Assembly: GCA_022775765.1 (NCBI GenBank)
Contig: JALFKC010000061.1
Coordinates: 1-36,835, forward strand
Direction of reading: 5' to 3'
Source: Campylobacter sp.
GTDB taxonomy: Bacteria > Campylobacterota > Campylobacteria > Campylobacterales > Campylobacteraceae
Length of the DNA: 36,835 nt
In this document: positions 1-8,039 of the stretch, in pieces
Layout of the letters: every line of letters starts with the position of its first letter
Numbering within the stretch: the stretch's first letter is position 1
Position numbers and translations under genes: made by a program
The notes under the pieces: generated by a model
Told to the model about the DNA's origin: nothing
The model's input: the letters and a program-made list of their open reading frames with translations, nothing else
Database searches by the model: none

Positions 1-336
1 ATGTAATTTTCAGATAATTTATTTTGCATTTAAGAGTGTAAATTTAGGCGTTTTATCAATAAAGACTTGTAGCTAAACCTACAAGAGCTATTAAAAAGTG
101 TTATGAAGTAAATTTAACTGAAATTTATCTATATACATTTGTATAATCAACACCATCTTTAACAAAACCTATGATATATTTGATGATATAATTGATTATC
201 TGTAAGAGTAAATTTGTTAAATCTACATCTCTTTTTGAATGATATATCTTTTATAGTAAATTTGTTAAATCTACCCATCTTTTTAAAAACCCAACTTATT
301 TTGATAAATCTTCAAAACAAATTTTATTTTATGTGA
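1..336. other. AT-rich gene-free stretch upstream of the CorC-type gene
   Basis: I see no convincing gene here. It holds a short inverted repeat at 66-85 (CTTGTAG, 6-nt loop, CTACAAG) that could be the hairpin of a terminator from a gene outside the window, although no clean T-run follows on either strand. It also holds a 20-bp direct repeat (207-226 and 255-274), listed separately. The rest is low-complexity AT sequence. Confidence 0.6.
207..274. repeat. Two-copy 20-bp direct repeat
   Basis: The 20 bases at 207-226 (starting AGTAAATTTG, ending AAATCTAC) recur exactly at 255-274, start-to-start spacing 48 bp. Similarity continues past the exact block into an ATCT plus T-run in both copies. 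There are only two copies and nothing resembling CRISPR spacers. It lies 60-130 bp upstream of the -10 at 337-342, so it could be a tandem operator or a simple duplication. Confidence 0.6.
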
Positions 337-342
337 TATAAT
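337..342 (+). promoter_or_regulatory. -10 element of the CorC-type gene
   Basis: TATAAT at 337-342 preceded by T-rich sequence, which fits Campylobacter sigma-70 promoters that lack a defined -35. Transcription would begin near 350. An AAGGA ribosome-binding site at 361-365 then precedes the TTG start at 373. Confidence 0.55.
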
Positions 343-372
343 TGGCATATTTTATTTTTTAAGGATTTAATT

Positions 373-1680
373 TTGGACACGGATAGTTCCGCTTTAATGT
401 TATTTCTCGCAGCACTATTTATAATGCTAAATGCTTTTTTCGTTTTATCTGAATTTGCCATTGTTAAGGTTAGAAAAAGTAGGCTTGAAGAGCTTATCAA
501 AGACAAAGTTAAAAATGCTAAGCTTGCATATGATATCTCAAACTCACTTGATACATATCTAAGTGCTACCCAACTAGGTATCACACTAAGTTCACTTGCA
601 CTTGGTTGGATAGGTGAACCAGCTGTTTCAAGGCTGATAGAAGTTCCATTAAGAGAGTATTTTGAGCTAAATGATATAGCCATTCACACAATAGCTTTTG
701 CAATTGCATTTTCTTTAATAACTATACTTCATGTGGTTTTAGGTGAGCTTGTCCCTAAATCTATCGCTATTGCTAAGGCTGAAGAGACTGCACTTTTGGT
801 AGCTAGACCACTTCATCTTTTTTGGGTTATTTTTGCCCCACTTATTAAGGTTTTTGATGTTTTAGCAGGGCTTGCACTCAAGCTTTTTGGAATTGAGAGA
901 ACCAAAGAGGTAGCTCACTCTGAAGAAGAGATTAAGATTATCGCTTCAGAAAGCTTAAAAGGTGGTGTTTTAGATATGGTTGAAACCGAACTTATCAAAA
1001 ATGCAGTTGATTTTAGTGACACTGTAGCCAAAGAGATAATGACACCTAGAAAAGAGATTATCTGCCTTAATAAGCAAAAAAGCTATGATGAAAATTATAA
1101 GGTTGTGATTGATTCAAAATACACTCGTTTTCCCTATATCGATGGAAGCAAAGACAATGTGCTTGGGATGATTCATATTAGAGATATTTTACAAAGTAGT
1201 GAAAAAGACTTTAATAAAATTGTGCGTAAAATCATCATTGTCCCAGAAAGCTCATCCATTGCTAAGATTTTACCGATGATGAATAAAGAGAGAATTTCAG
1301 CAGCTTTAGTTATAGATGAGTTTGGTGGAACTGCAGGACTTTTAACTATGGAAGATATCATAGAAGAGATTTTTGGTGATATCAATGATGAACACGATGC
1401 GGGTGACCCTGATTATAAAAAGCTCAATGAAAATAGTTATGAGTTTAAGGGTAGATTTTATATTGAAGATGTTGAAGAGCTAATGGGAATTGAGTTTGAT
1501 GAAGATACCGAACAGCTTACTATTGGTGGTTATGTATTTAACTTGCTTGAGAGACTTCCTGTAGTTGGTGATAAGATTGAAGATGAAAACTGTTCTTATG
1601 AAGTGCTTAAGATGGATGGCAATACAATTAGTCTTTTGAGGGTGAAGAGAAAAGTAGCTAAGTTAGATGATGAAAAGTGA
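373..1680 (+). CDS. CorC/HlyC-family (CNNM plus CBS) membrane protein
   Basis: A 435-residue inner-membrane protein of the family variously annotated as hemolysin-like, CorC or magnesium/cobalt efflux protein. Residues about 1-190 form the DUF21/CNNM membrane region with several hydrophobic segments (for example LFLAALFIMLNAFFVLSEFA). Residues about 200-330 carry a CBS-domain pair (TPRKEIICL, then VIDEFGGTAGLLTMEDIIEE), and the C-terminal 90 residues fit the CorC_HlyC domain. The start is TTG, chosen because AAGGA lies 7 nt upstream and no ATG fits. Members are linked to Mg2+/Co2+ handling or membrane integrity; the exact substrate cannot be read from sequence. It appears to be a single-gene unit. 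Confidence 0.9.
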   Translation: MDTDSSALMLFLAALFIMLNAFFVLSEFAIVKVRKSRLEELIKDKVKNAKLAYDISNSLDTYLSATQLGITLSSLALGWIGEPAVSRLIEVPLREYFELNDIAIHTIAFAIAFSLITILHVVLGELVPKSIAIAKAEETALLVARPLHLFWVIFAPLIKVFDVLAGLALKLFGIERTKEVAHSEEEIKIIASESLKGGVLDMVETELIKNAVDFSDTVAKEIMTPRKEIICLNKQKSYDENYKVVIDSKYTRFPYIDGSKDNVLGMIHIRDILQSSEKDFNKIVRKIIIVPESSSIAKILPMMNKERISAALVIDEFGGTAGLLTMEDIIEEIFGDINDEHDAGDPDYKKLNENSYEFKGRFYIEDVEELMGIEFDEDTEQLTIGGYVFNLLERLPVVGDKIEDENCSYEVLKMDGNTISLLRVKRKVAKLDDEK

Positions 1681-1696
1681 TTTAAAATTGCCTCAA

Positions 1697-1733
1697 GCAA
1701 ATATTTCTAGCAAATTTTAGCTGAAATATTTGC
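1697..1733. repeat. 11-bp inverted repeat after the CorC-type gene
   Basis: GCAAATATTTC at 1697-1707 is repeated inverted as GAAATATTTGC at 1723-1733 around a 15-nt loop. Inner AGC/GCT pairing could lengthen the stem. It lies 16 bp past the stop codon, so it may be the transcript-end hairpin, but no strong T-run follows. Confidence 0.45.
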
Positions 1734-2105
1734 CTACTATTAAAACCACTAAACATAATTATGATACGCTCTAAAGTTTGGCTAAATTTGTTTTATAAAG
1801 GGCTGCTAAATGCTTAATTATACGCACAGGTATTTAGGTTTAATCTTTATTGATATAGATTATAGAAGCACTTAAATTTATGTATTTTAATTAATTTAGT
1901 AAAGATTTCTCAAAGGCTAAAAAATGAATTTTAAGTAGTTGATTTAAATATCATTATCTCATCTTTTATTAGCAAAAATAGTTTAAGCTCTCTATCTTTA
2001 AATTTTCAAACAGGTTATCTTTGAGTCTCTTGGTAAGATCAAGTTTTGATGATGCTCAAAAGTAAAAGCTAATTATCTGTAAATATTTATTTAGATTTAC
2101 AGTAT

Positions 2106-2134
2106 TAATCAATTTATTATTTATAAATTGATTA
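2106..2134. repeat. 12-bp perfect inverted repeat
   Basis: TAATCAATTTAT at 2106-2117 and ATAAATTGATTA at 2123-2134 around a 5-nt loop. The stem is almost all A-T, so it could be an operator-like palindrome or a relic end rather than a terminator. Function unknown. Confidence 0.4.
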
Positions 2135-2289
2135 GTTTATGAATATAGATTTTATTTAAATAATTTATTAAATTAGATAAAAATTGTAAAGCAACCCCAT
2201 TTTTAAGTAGTAATCTATAAAAAATTTGAATTATAATTTAATAACTAATTTACAGCAAAAGTTTTAAAAAGTATAAGTAATTTATAAAT

Positions 2290-2312
2290 CTTTTGGGCAA
2301 AAAGCCCAAAAG
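2290..2312 (-). terminator. Terminator of the rpoA-rplQ operon
   Basis: CTTTTGGGC (2290-2298), 5-nt loop, GCCCAAAAG (2304-2312): a 9-bp perfect stem beginning 3 bp after the rplQ stop codon. On the minus strand the stem is followed by ATTTATAAATT, only moderately T-rich. Position and stem strength make it the likely end of the infA/rpmJ-rplQ transcripts. Confidence 0.75.
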
Positions 2313-2315
2313 ATT

Positions 2316-2669
2316 TTAATCTATAAACTCCACAAAAGCCATCTGTGCTGCGTCGCCTCTTCTAAGGCGAGTTTTGATAACTCTTGTGTATCCACCATTG
2401 CGACTTGAGTATTTTGGTGCGATCTCATTTACAAGTTTTTTAGTCGCTTCTTTATCTTGAAGTGCCGCAAATACTACCTTGTGAGCATTTGCATCACCAA
2501 CTCTAGCCCTTGTTATGAGCTTTTCAACATAACCTCTTAGCTCTTTTGCCTTTGGCAAAGTTGTCTCTATTTTCTCTGCATTTACAATCGCTATAGTTAA
2601 ATTTTTAAGCAATGCAGCACGATGAGAAGAGGTTCTACCTAATTTTCTATATCCGTGATTGTGTCTCAT
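2316..2669 (-). CDS. rplQ: 50S ribosomal protein L17
   Basis: The 117-residue protein has the L17 N-terminus [17 protein letters not shown] and the conserved internal segment [18 protein letters not shown]17 binds 23S rRNA near the peptide exit tunnel. It is the last gene of the cluster, starting 3 bp after the rpoA stop, and is followed at once by a hairpin terminator. The length is normal for the family. No anomaly. Confidence 0.97.
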   Translation of the reverse strand: MRHNHGYRKLGRTSSHRAALLKNLTIAIVNAEKIETTLPKAKELRGYVEKLITRARVGDANAHKVVFAALQDKEATKKLVNEIAPKYSSRNGGYTRVIKTRLRRGDAAQMAFVEFID

Positions 2670-2672
2670 CTA

Positions 2673-3689
2673 TTATTGTCCTTCGCTATTTTGTGTTTTT
2701 AACTCATTGAGTTTTTTGATTATCTGATCGACATGCTCAATTTTATCTGCACCACCGACTGGATATCCTATGTCTTCCATAACTGCTTTGATCTCTTCAA
2801 GAGATTTTTTGCCCAAATTTTTAAGCTCTTTTAGCTCATTTTCTTCCATAGTAGCAAGCTCGCCAATATAAACAATACCCGCTCTATCTAGGCAATTAAA
2901 GCTTCTTGCACTTAAATTTAGATTTGTTACATTCTCAAAAAGTTTTGAATGTTGTGAAGAGGCTGGCACAGCACTTAAAATCATACTTGAGTCTATATTT
3001 GCAATACCTGAAAAAACAGATAGCTGTTGATAAAGAGACTCTAAAGCGTTCTTAAACGCCATAGATGGCGAAATTTGACCGTCGGTTGTGATAGTAAAAG
3101 TAATCCTTTCATAGTCAGGATTGTCCTCAACAAGCACATTATCTATATCATAAACTGCTCTCTTAACAGGTGTAAAAAATGCATCCAAAGCTATATACTC
3201 TTTGTCTATATAGTCTCTTAACTCTTCACTTGGAACATATCCGATACCCTTTTCAACTATGACAGTAAAATTCAGATCAGCATCTTCATTGATAGTAGCC
3301 AAATAAGCATCCGGATTAACAATCTCTATGATATCGTTGTTAAGGTCAGCACCCTTTATCTCTTTTGGACCGCTAAAATTATACTCAACTACCTCTCTTT
3401 TAGAATCACTTTTTATCTTAAATCTTAAATTTTTTAGATTTATTATAAAAACTGCAACATCCTCAAGCATACCTCTCATACTATCAAATTCGTGGGCTAT
3501 ACCTGCTATTTTGATAGCAGTTGGTGCATAACCAACTGTGCTAGTATAAAGAAGCCTTCTTAAAGGATGGGCTACAGTTACTGCGTAGCCTGTCTCAAAA
3601 GGATATGCAATTATTTTTGCTACATTATCACTAACCTGTTCTACATGTATCTCAGTAGGTATATAGGCTGATGTTGTGATTTTTCTCAT
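2673..3689 (-). CDS. rpoA: DNA-directed RNA polymerase subunit alpha
   Basis: A 338-residue alpha subunit that nucleates assembly of the beta and beta-prime subunits. The N-terminal dimerisation domain (about 1-230) shows [17 protein letters not shown]. The C-terminal domain (about 250-325) shows the helix-hairpin-helix pattern [15 protein letters not shown] and [13 protein letters not shown], which contacts UP elements and activators. It lies between rpsD (12 bp) and rplQ (3 bp), the usual bacterial alpha-operon position. An ATCTCCT complement before the ATG gives a good ribosome-binding site. Confidence 0.97.
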   Translation of the reverse strand: MRKITTSAYIPTEIHVEQVSDNVAKIIAYPFETGYAVTVAHPLRRLLYTSTVGYAPTAIKIAGIAHEFDSMRGMLEDVAVFIINLKNLRFKIKSDSKREVVEYNFSGPKEIKGADLNNDIIEIVNPDAYLATINEDADLNFTVIVEKGIGYVPSEELRDYIDKEYIALDAFFTPVKRAVYDIDNVLVEDNPDYERITFTITTDGQISPSMAFKNALESLYQQLSVFSGIANIDSSMILSAVPASSQHSKLFENVTNLNLSARSFNCLDRAGIVYIGELATMEENELKELKNLGKKSLEEIKAVMEDIGYPVGGADKIEHVDQIIKKLNELKTQNSEGQ

Positions 3690-3701
3690 CTTTATCTCCT
3701 A

Positions 3702-4328
3702 TTATTTTGAGTAAAGCTCTACTATAAATCTTTCCTCTACTGGAATAACAACTTCTTCTCTTTGTGGAACTCTTGTAAAAATTCCATATTTTTTATCTTT
3801 TTCCACATCAACCCACGCAACAATGCCGGTTTGTGCAGTAAGCTCAATCGCTCTTGTAATTTGAGAATTTGATTTGCTCTTTTCTACTATCTCTATTTTT
3901 TGTCCCTCTTTTACACTGTATGATGGGATATCAACTTTCTTGCCATCAACTAAAATATGTCCATGGCTTACTAGTTGTCTTGCGAAGCGTCTAGTAGTAG
4001 CAAAACCCATTCTATATACTACATTGTCAAGTCTTTGCTCTAAAAGCTGGATTAAAAGAGCTCCTGTGTTACCCTCTCTTCTAGCTGCCTCTTTAAAAAG
4101 TCTAAGAAATTGCTTTTCGCTTATTCCATACATAAATTTAGCTTTTTGCTTCTCTCTAAGCTGTAAGCCATATTCGCTAATTTTTGCTCTTCTTTGTCCA
4201 TGTTGTCCTGGAGCATAAGGTCTTTTATCAAGAGCACTTTTGCCTGCAAGTCGCCTCTCGCCTTTCATCGCAAGAGAAACCCCAAGGCGTCTTTCTAGTT
4301 TTTCAACTGGTCCTGTATATCTTGCCAT
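3702..4328 (-). CDS. rpsD: 30S ribosomal protein S4
   Basis: A 208-residue S4, a primary 16S rRNA binder that starts 30S assembly. The N-terminus [16 protein letters not shown] and the S4 RNA-binding domain ([27 protein letters not shown], about residues 95-160) identify it. The N-terminal region has no four-cysteine zinc site, so it is the zinc-free form. In E. coli S4 represses its own operon through the rpmJ-rpsM leader; the structured leader upstream of rpmJ here (5232-5353) is a candidate for an equivalent loop. Confidence 0.96.
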   Translation of the reverse strand: MARYTGPVEKLERRLGVSLAMKGERRLAGKSALDKRPYAPGQHGQRRAKISEYGLQLREKQKAKFMYGISEKQFLRLFKEAARREGNTGALLIQLLEQRLDNVVYRMGFATTRRFARQLVSHGHILVDGKKVDIPSYSVKEGQKIEIVEKSKSNSQITRAIELTAQTGIVAWVDVEKDKKYGIFTRVPQREEVVIPVEERFIVELYSK

Positions 4329-4343
4329 AAATTTCTCCTATAA

Positions 4344-4736
4344 TTACACGCGGCGGCGTTTTGGTGGTCTGCAACCATTGTGAGCCAAAGGGGTTACATC
4401 TTTAAAAGATGTTACTTTTACTCCCTCAATAGCACCTACACTCTTTACAGCGGTCTCTCTACCGCTACCTGGACCTTGAACTTTGATACCAACTTCTTTA
4501 ATGCCGTGTTCTTTAGCTTTATTCATAGCATCTTCTACCGCTTGTTGAGCTGCATAAGGAGTTGATTTTTTGCTACCTTTAAAGCCAAGCCCACCTGCAC
4601 TACTCCACGCTATAACATTTCCCATTTCATCGGTAACTGTTACCATTGTGTTGTTAAAACTTGCAGAGATAAACACTATGCCTTTTGCAATACTTTTTCT
4701 AACAACTTTTTTTTTAACTACTTTTCTTTTTGCCAT
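4344..4736 (-). CDS. rpsK: 30S ribosomal protein S11
   Basis: A 130-residue S11 located on the 30S platform. Recognised by [30 protein letters not shown] and the C-terminal [15 protein letters not shown]. The basic N-terminal tail ([12 protein letters not shown]) is usual. It sits 9 bp after rpsM and 15 bp before rpsD. Confidence 0.97.
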   Translation of the reverse strand: MAKRKVVKKKVVRKSIAKGIVFISASFNNTMVTVTDEMGNVIAWSSAGGLGFKGSKKSTPYAAQQAVEDAMNKAKEHGIKEVGIKVQGPGSGRETAVKSVGAIEGVKVTSFKDVTPLAHNGCRPPKRRRV

Positions 4737-4745
4737 TTAAATTCC

Positions 4746-5114
4746 TTAATTGCTAGCAGCGCCTACAGTTTTGCGCTTACCTTTTCTAGTTCTAGCGTTA
4801 GTTTTGGTTTTTTGACCACGAACAGGAAGCCCTTTTCTGTGTCTTAAACCTCTATAACTACCTAAATCCATTAAAGCTTTGATATCCATAGCCACGCTTT
4901 TTCTAAGATCACCCTCAACCACATAGTGTTCTTGAATCTCTTTTCTGATAGCCGCAGCCTCATCTTCGCTTAGTTCATGAACTCTCTTGTCATAAGAAAT
5001 TCCAACAGCATCAAGAATCTTTCTTGATGTAAATAGCCCAATGCCATAAATATAGGTTAGGCCGTATTCGATTCTTTTTTTCTTTGGTAGATCTACACCT
5101 GCTATACGAGCCAT
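4746..5114 (-). CDS. rpsM: 30S ribosomal protein S13
   Basis: A 122-residue S13 of the 30S head, which contacts the P-site tRNA and the intersubunit bridge. It shows [17 protein letters not shown], the helix-two-turn-helix region [14 protein letters not shown], and the conserved [17 protein letters not shown] followed by the basic tail. It starts 3 bp after the rpmJ stop. Confidence 0.97.
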   Translation of the reverse strand: MARIAGVDLPKKKRIEYGLTYIYGIGLFTSRKILDAVGISYDKRVHELSEDEAAAIRKEIQEHYVVEGDLRKSVAMDIKALMDLGSYRGLRHRKGLPVRGQKTKTNARTRKGKRKTVGAASN

Positions 5115-5117
5115 ATC

Positions 5118-5231
5118 TTATCCTTGCCTTTGCTTATGTCTTGGGTTTTCGCAAATAATGCGAACTATACCTTTGCGTTTGACAATTTTACATTTGTCAC
5201 ACATCTTCTTTACAGAAGGACGAACTTTCAT
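5118..5231 (-). CDS. rpmJ: 50S ribosomal protein L36 (zinc-ribbon type)
   Basis: A 37-residue protein starting [15 protein letters not shown] and ending NPRHKQRQG. Cys11, Cys14, Cys27 and His32 form the zinc site of the zinc-containing L36 form. The ribosome-binding site AGGAG lies just upstream of the ATG. It is the first gene after a 164-bp gap from infA; that gap contains a promoter and a folded leader (see 5232-5365). rpsM follows after 3 bp. Confidence 0.96.
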   Translation of the reverse strand: MKVRPSVKKMCDKCKIVKRKGIVRIICENPRHKQRQG

Positions 5232-5365
5232 ACTAGTCTCCTAAAAAAATTTCCACTTTTTATTCAACTGCACCAGGTTTGATGAAGTTCAAACCAACTG
5301 TTTTCAAAACAGTGGTGATTTTGAAAACACTTCTTCACACAGTTAGTTGCAAAGCTTTGATTATA
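5232..5365 (-). promoter_or_regulatory. Promoter and structured leader of the rpmJ-rplQ operon
   Basis: Minus-strand TATAAT at 5365-5360 gives a start near 5353 and a leader of about 120 nt. The leader RNA can form a three-way junction: P1 CACC (5317-5314) with GGTG (5274-5271); P2 ACTGTTTT (5313-5306) with AAAACAGT (5304-5297); P3 GGTTTGA (5295-5289) with TCAAACC (5282-5276). An outer helix can close it: 5349-5345 with 5269-5265, or 5344-5340 with 5270-5266. A competing 10-bp helix, GTTTTCAAAA (5328-5319) with TTTTGAAAAC (5309-5300), would destroy P2. Known E. coli biology (S4 binding the alpha-operon leader) suggests autoregulation. The role here is inferred. Confidence 0.6.
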
Positions 5366-5395
5366 TCTAAAATTTGCTTTGATTTTACTTATAAA

Positions 5396-5614
5396 TTATT
5401 TGTATCTATAAGTGATTCTGCCTTTATCTAAGCTATAGGGTGTGAGTTCAACTTTAACTCTATCACCAGGCATAATCTTAATGTAGTGCATACGCATTTT
5501 GCCCGCTATGTGACACAAAATCACATGCTTATTGTCAAGTTCTACTTTAAAAGTAGCATTTGGCAGTGCTTCTATCACATTGCCATCTATCTCTATGACA
5601 TCATCTTTTGCCAA
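5396..5614 (-). CDS. infA: Translation initiation factor IF-1
   Basis: IF-1 binds the 30S A site during initiation. I place the start at the TTG at 5614, giving 72 residues ([13 protein letters not shown]...), the usual IF-1 length. GGAG lies 5 nt upstream of this TTG, and it overlaps codons of a longer frame that begins at an ATG at 5629. The single S1-type OB fold is recognisable by [20 protein letters not shown] and ends in GRITYRYK. Its own promoter lies at 5653-5658. rpmJ follows only after a 164-bp regulated gap. Confidence 0.95.
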   Translation of the reverse strand: MAKDDVIEIDGNVIEALPNATFKVELDNKHVILCHIAGKMRMHYIKIMPGDRVKVELTPYSLDKGRITYRYK

Positions 5615-5652
5615 GCTCTCTCCTTTCATATGAATTTGATGTTAGGATCGCT

Positions 5653-5658
5653 ATTATA
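5653..5658 (-). promoter_or_regulatory. -10 element of infA
   Basis: Minus-strand TATAAT (TTTTTGTATAATAGC) places transcription start near 5645, about 30 nt before the TTG start of infA. No good -35, as expected in Campylobacter. It shows that infA is not read from the map/secY operon. Confidence 0.6.
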
Positions 5659-5801
5659 CAAAAATTTAAATTTATTTAAACTTAAAATTGATTGAAAATA
5701 AGCTAAATTTTAGGTTGTTCGCTTAAATTTCATTTGCTAATTTTTGTGGAAGCATTTATTAAATAGTCGCATTATTAAGCAATTTTATCAAAAGGAATAG
5801 T

Positions 5802-6418
5802 ATGAAAATCAAAATTTTAATTTTAAGTCTAGCAACGCCATAGCTTTAAACGCTAACAGCCATAGCACTCATATGGGTAGCACAGATAGCGGTTTTAGTG
5901 GATAATGACAAATATGCACCAAGCAATGTATAATCAAGAAATGAAATTTAACGGAAGTGTTGAAGAGGATTTTTTTGCAAATATGATATCTCATCATCAA
6001 GGAGCTGTGGATTCTGTAAAAAGTCTATTAAAGTATTCAAAAGATGAAAACATTAGACAAATCGCCAAGCAAATTATCGCCGATCAAGAAAAAGAGATTG
6101 CCGAATTTAGAAAAATTTTGCAAAACAAATCATATTAAACTACCCAAATAAAAAAAGGTGACTACGCGACTTTTATTGATGAACAAAAAAATTGCAATGG
6201 ATAAAATGATGATAAATATGGCAAATATCGCCCCTAGTGCAAATTTAGACGCTGACTTTTTAAAAGCTATGATGCCACATCATCAAGGTGCAATTGAGTC
6301 TTCAAAGAGCTTGTTAAAATACTCAAAATATCCAAAAATCAGAGCAATTGCTGAGAAAATCATAAGTGACCAAGAAAAAGAGATTGAAAATTTTCTTTTT
6401 ATTTTAAACACAAAATAG
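5802..6418 (+). pseudogene. Broken two-domain DUF305 periplasmic protein
   Basis: An ATG at 5802 with AAAAGGAA upstream begins a signal peptide (MKIKILILSLAT). One base is lost near 5838; restoring the frame gives IALNANSHSTHMG. A second shift lies near 5900. The first DUF305 unit (from about 5905) contains ISHHQGAVDSVKSLLKYS and ends at a TAA at 6136. The second unit, entered through a +1 slip in an A7 run at about 6187, contains MPHHQGAIESSKSLLKYS. DUF305 proteins such as CopM are periplasmic and linked to metal (copper/silver) binding through the HHQG motif. With at least four lesions the gene is very unlikely to make the full protein. Confidence 0.85.
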
Positions 6419-6420
6419 TA

Positions 6421-6445
6421 ATTTAGCCCAAAATTTGGGCTAAAT
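6421..6445. terminator. Bidirectional terminator between DUF305 relic and MFS gene
   Basis: A near-perfect palindrome: ATTTAGCCCAAA (6421-6432), one central base, TTTGGGCTAAAT (6434-6445). It sits between two convergent genes, 2 bp past one stop and 18 bp from the other, so it can serve both strands. Confidence 0.75.
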
Positions 6446-6463
6446 TTAAGCCTTATTACTTAT

Positions 6464-7615
6464 TCAAATCTCTTTTTTTAGCAAAAGATAACAAAATAAA
6501 AACAAGCTTATAAATCCTAAAAACCAAAACATATTTGAATAGCCAAAGCTTGTAGCTATTACTCCACCTATCATTGCCCCAAATCCAATTCCAGCGTCAA
6601 ATCCAACCAAAAATGTAGAATTTGCCACCCCCTTTTTCTCTTTGGGGGCCGAAACTATAGCCATAGTTTGAAGCGAAAGCTGAATTGACCCAAATCCAAA
6701 ACTAAAAAACGCCGCACTGATTATTAGATCCCAAAAACTATCCAAAAGTGCTAAAATCACAAGTGAGATTATAAAAAATGGAAATGAGATTATTACAACT
6801 TTGTAATGCCCTATTTTATCAACCAAATATCCGCAAAGTGGTCTTGAAAGAGCCAAAACAATTGCATAAGCTACAAAAAACATTCCTACATTTTCAATAT
6901 TTTTAGAGTTTGCATAAAGCACTACAAATGTTACCAAAGCCCCATAGCTAACAGATAAAATCGACATAATAATAGTTGGAAAAATAGAGGTCTTTTCAAA
7001 AAGAGATTGCAGATTTAGCGGGTGTTTTGCTCGCAAGCGAAAAAACGGCTCACGCTGTAAAATTTGTAAAACAAATACCGCCAAAGATGATAAAAACGCC
7101 AAAAAGCAGCTAACATAAGCAACCAATGAAAATCCGCCCTTTTGCATAAGCCAAAGCCCAAAATATGGCCCAATGGCAAGTGAGAATGCTAAAGCTAAGG
7201 TAAAAACCGCCATTCCCCTACCAAAATAGCGTTTGGGAATAATATCGCTTGCGATGGTGTTGTTGGCCGTGCTTACAATCCCCCAACCAACTCCGTGAAT
7301 TAGCCTAAAAATAAAAATCACCAAAAGTGAAGTAAAAATATTAAAGCTAAAAACTGAGATTATAAAGATAATACCACCAAGATAACAAACCCACCATCTA
7401 CCATATTCATCCAAAATTTTGCCACAAAATATCCTAAGAAGTATCGCCGCAAGTGCAAAAAACATATGAATTACGCCTATGCTCCACTCTTTTGCACCGA
7501 GATTTTCTAAAAATATAGGAAAAGTTGGCATTAGAAGCTGAAAAGCGGTAAATAGTAAAAAATTTGCAAAAGTTATAAGCAAGAGCTTTTTTATCCAAGA
7601 CATCAATCTAATCAA
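6464..7615 (-). CDS. Major facilitator superfamily transporter
   Basis: About 383 residues with twelve predicted membrane helices. The loop-2/3 signature is visible as GKILDEYGRWW (motif A type, G-x3-D-x2-G-R), repeated in the second half as GYLVDKIGHYK. It probably exports a drug or metabolite; the substrate cannot be deduced. Start choice: TTG at 7615, which has GGAG 6 nt upstream; alternatives are TTG 7627 (overlapping that GGAG) and ATG 7603 (MSWIKK). It has its own promoter and no operon partner. It lies between map and infA, genes that are adjacent in many bacteria. Confidence 0.85.
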   Translation of the reverse strand: MIRLMSWIKKLLLITFANFLLFTAFQLLMPTFPIFLENLGAKEWSIGVIHMFFALAAILLRIFCGKILDEYGRWWVCYLGGIIFIISVFSFNIFTSLLVIFIFRLIHGVGWGIVSTANNTIASDIIPKRYFGRGMAVFTLALAFSLAIGPYFGLWLMQKGGFSLVAYVSCFLAFLSSLAVFVLQILQREPFFRLRAKHPLNLQSLFEKTSIFPTIIMSILSVSYGALVTFVVLYANSKNIENVGMFFVAYAIVLALSRPLCGYLVDKIGHYKVVIISFPFFIISLVILALLDSFWDLIISAAFFSFGFGSIQLSLQTMAIVSAPKEKKGVANSTFLVGFDAGIGFGAMIGGVIATSFGYSNMFWFLGFISLFLFCYLLLKKEI

Positions 7616-7656
7616 ATTTAACTCCAAAACAGCACTATATTTTAATAAAAACTCTC

Positions 7657-7662
7657 ATTATA
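7657..7662 (-). promoter_or_regulatory. -10 element of the MFS gene
   Basis: Minus-strand TATAAT inside ATAGTATAATGAGAG. Transcription would start near 7650, about 35 nt before the proposed TTG start. No clear -35. Confidence 0.5.
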
Positions 7663-8039
7663 CTATAAAAAATTGTAAGTTATCTTAGATAACAATAGTA
7701 TTTTTTGTGTTTTAAAACTTTATAAATTTAATGTCGCTTTTTTGTCACTATATATTGTGAATTTGCCAGTTTTAATTGCAAATATATGTTATGAAAGCTC
7801 AAATTATTTATACAATAAACAAAGCAAAATAGTCCCATCTAGTTTCATTTTTTATTTTAATTATTTTATAATTAATAGTTTTATTATTTAAGCAAATTTA
7901 GAGAATTTTATGCCATAGCTTAAAGATTATAATTTAAAATCTTGCTAAATTTATAAAAAGTAACCTAAATATCTATAACTATTTTAGTGGTTGAGATTTA
8001 TAATAACTATAAGAGATTTAGCCATAAATTTTAAGCCAA
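7663..8039. other. Gene-free AT-rich region between MFS gene and map
   Basis: No gene or RNA recognised. A 10-bp inverted repeat AAATTTTAAG (8026-8035) with CTTAAAATTT (8050-8059) spans the map stop codon and may be the 3' hairpin of the secY-map transcript, although the stem is AT-rich. The rest is low-complexity. Confidence 0.5.

Larger units (their letters stand above)
1681..2289. other. 609-bp AT-rich intergenic region with inverted repeats
   Basis: No intact gene is visible. It contains two perfect inverted repeats (1697-1733 and 2106-2134, listed separately). A short minus-strand coding-like remnant at 1931-2055 reads about 30 residues, then continues after a one-base shift; see findings. 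The remainder is low-complexity AT sequence between the CorC-type gene and the convergent ribosomal cluster. Confidence 0.5.

Noticed and set aside
207-274. CRISPR-like repeat pair
   Set aside because: Only two copies of an AT-rich 20-mer, spacing 28 bp between copies, with further homology in the supposed spacer; no cas genes in the window.
3874-4218. Plus-strand open frame opposite rpsD
   Set aside because: Antisense shadow of S4; cysteine- and serine-rich nonsense composition without initiation signals.
5282-5431. A 49-codon plus-strand frame (MKFKPTVFKTVV...) across the infA-rpmJ gap
   Set aside because: It has no ribosome-binding site, runs antisense into infA, and is better explained by the inverted repeats of the leader. 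No recognisable protein features.
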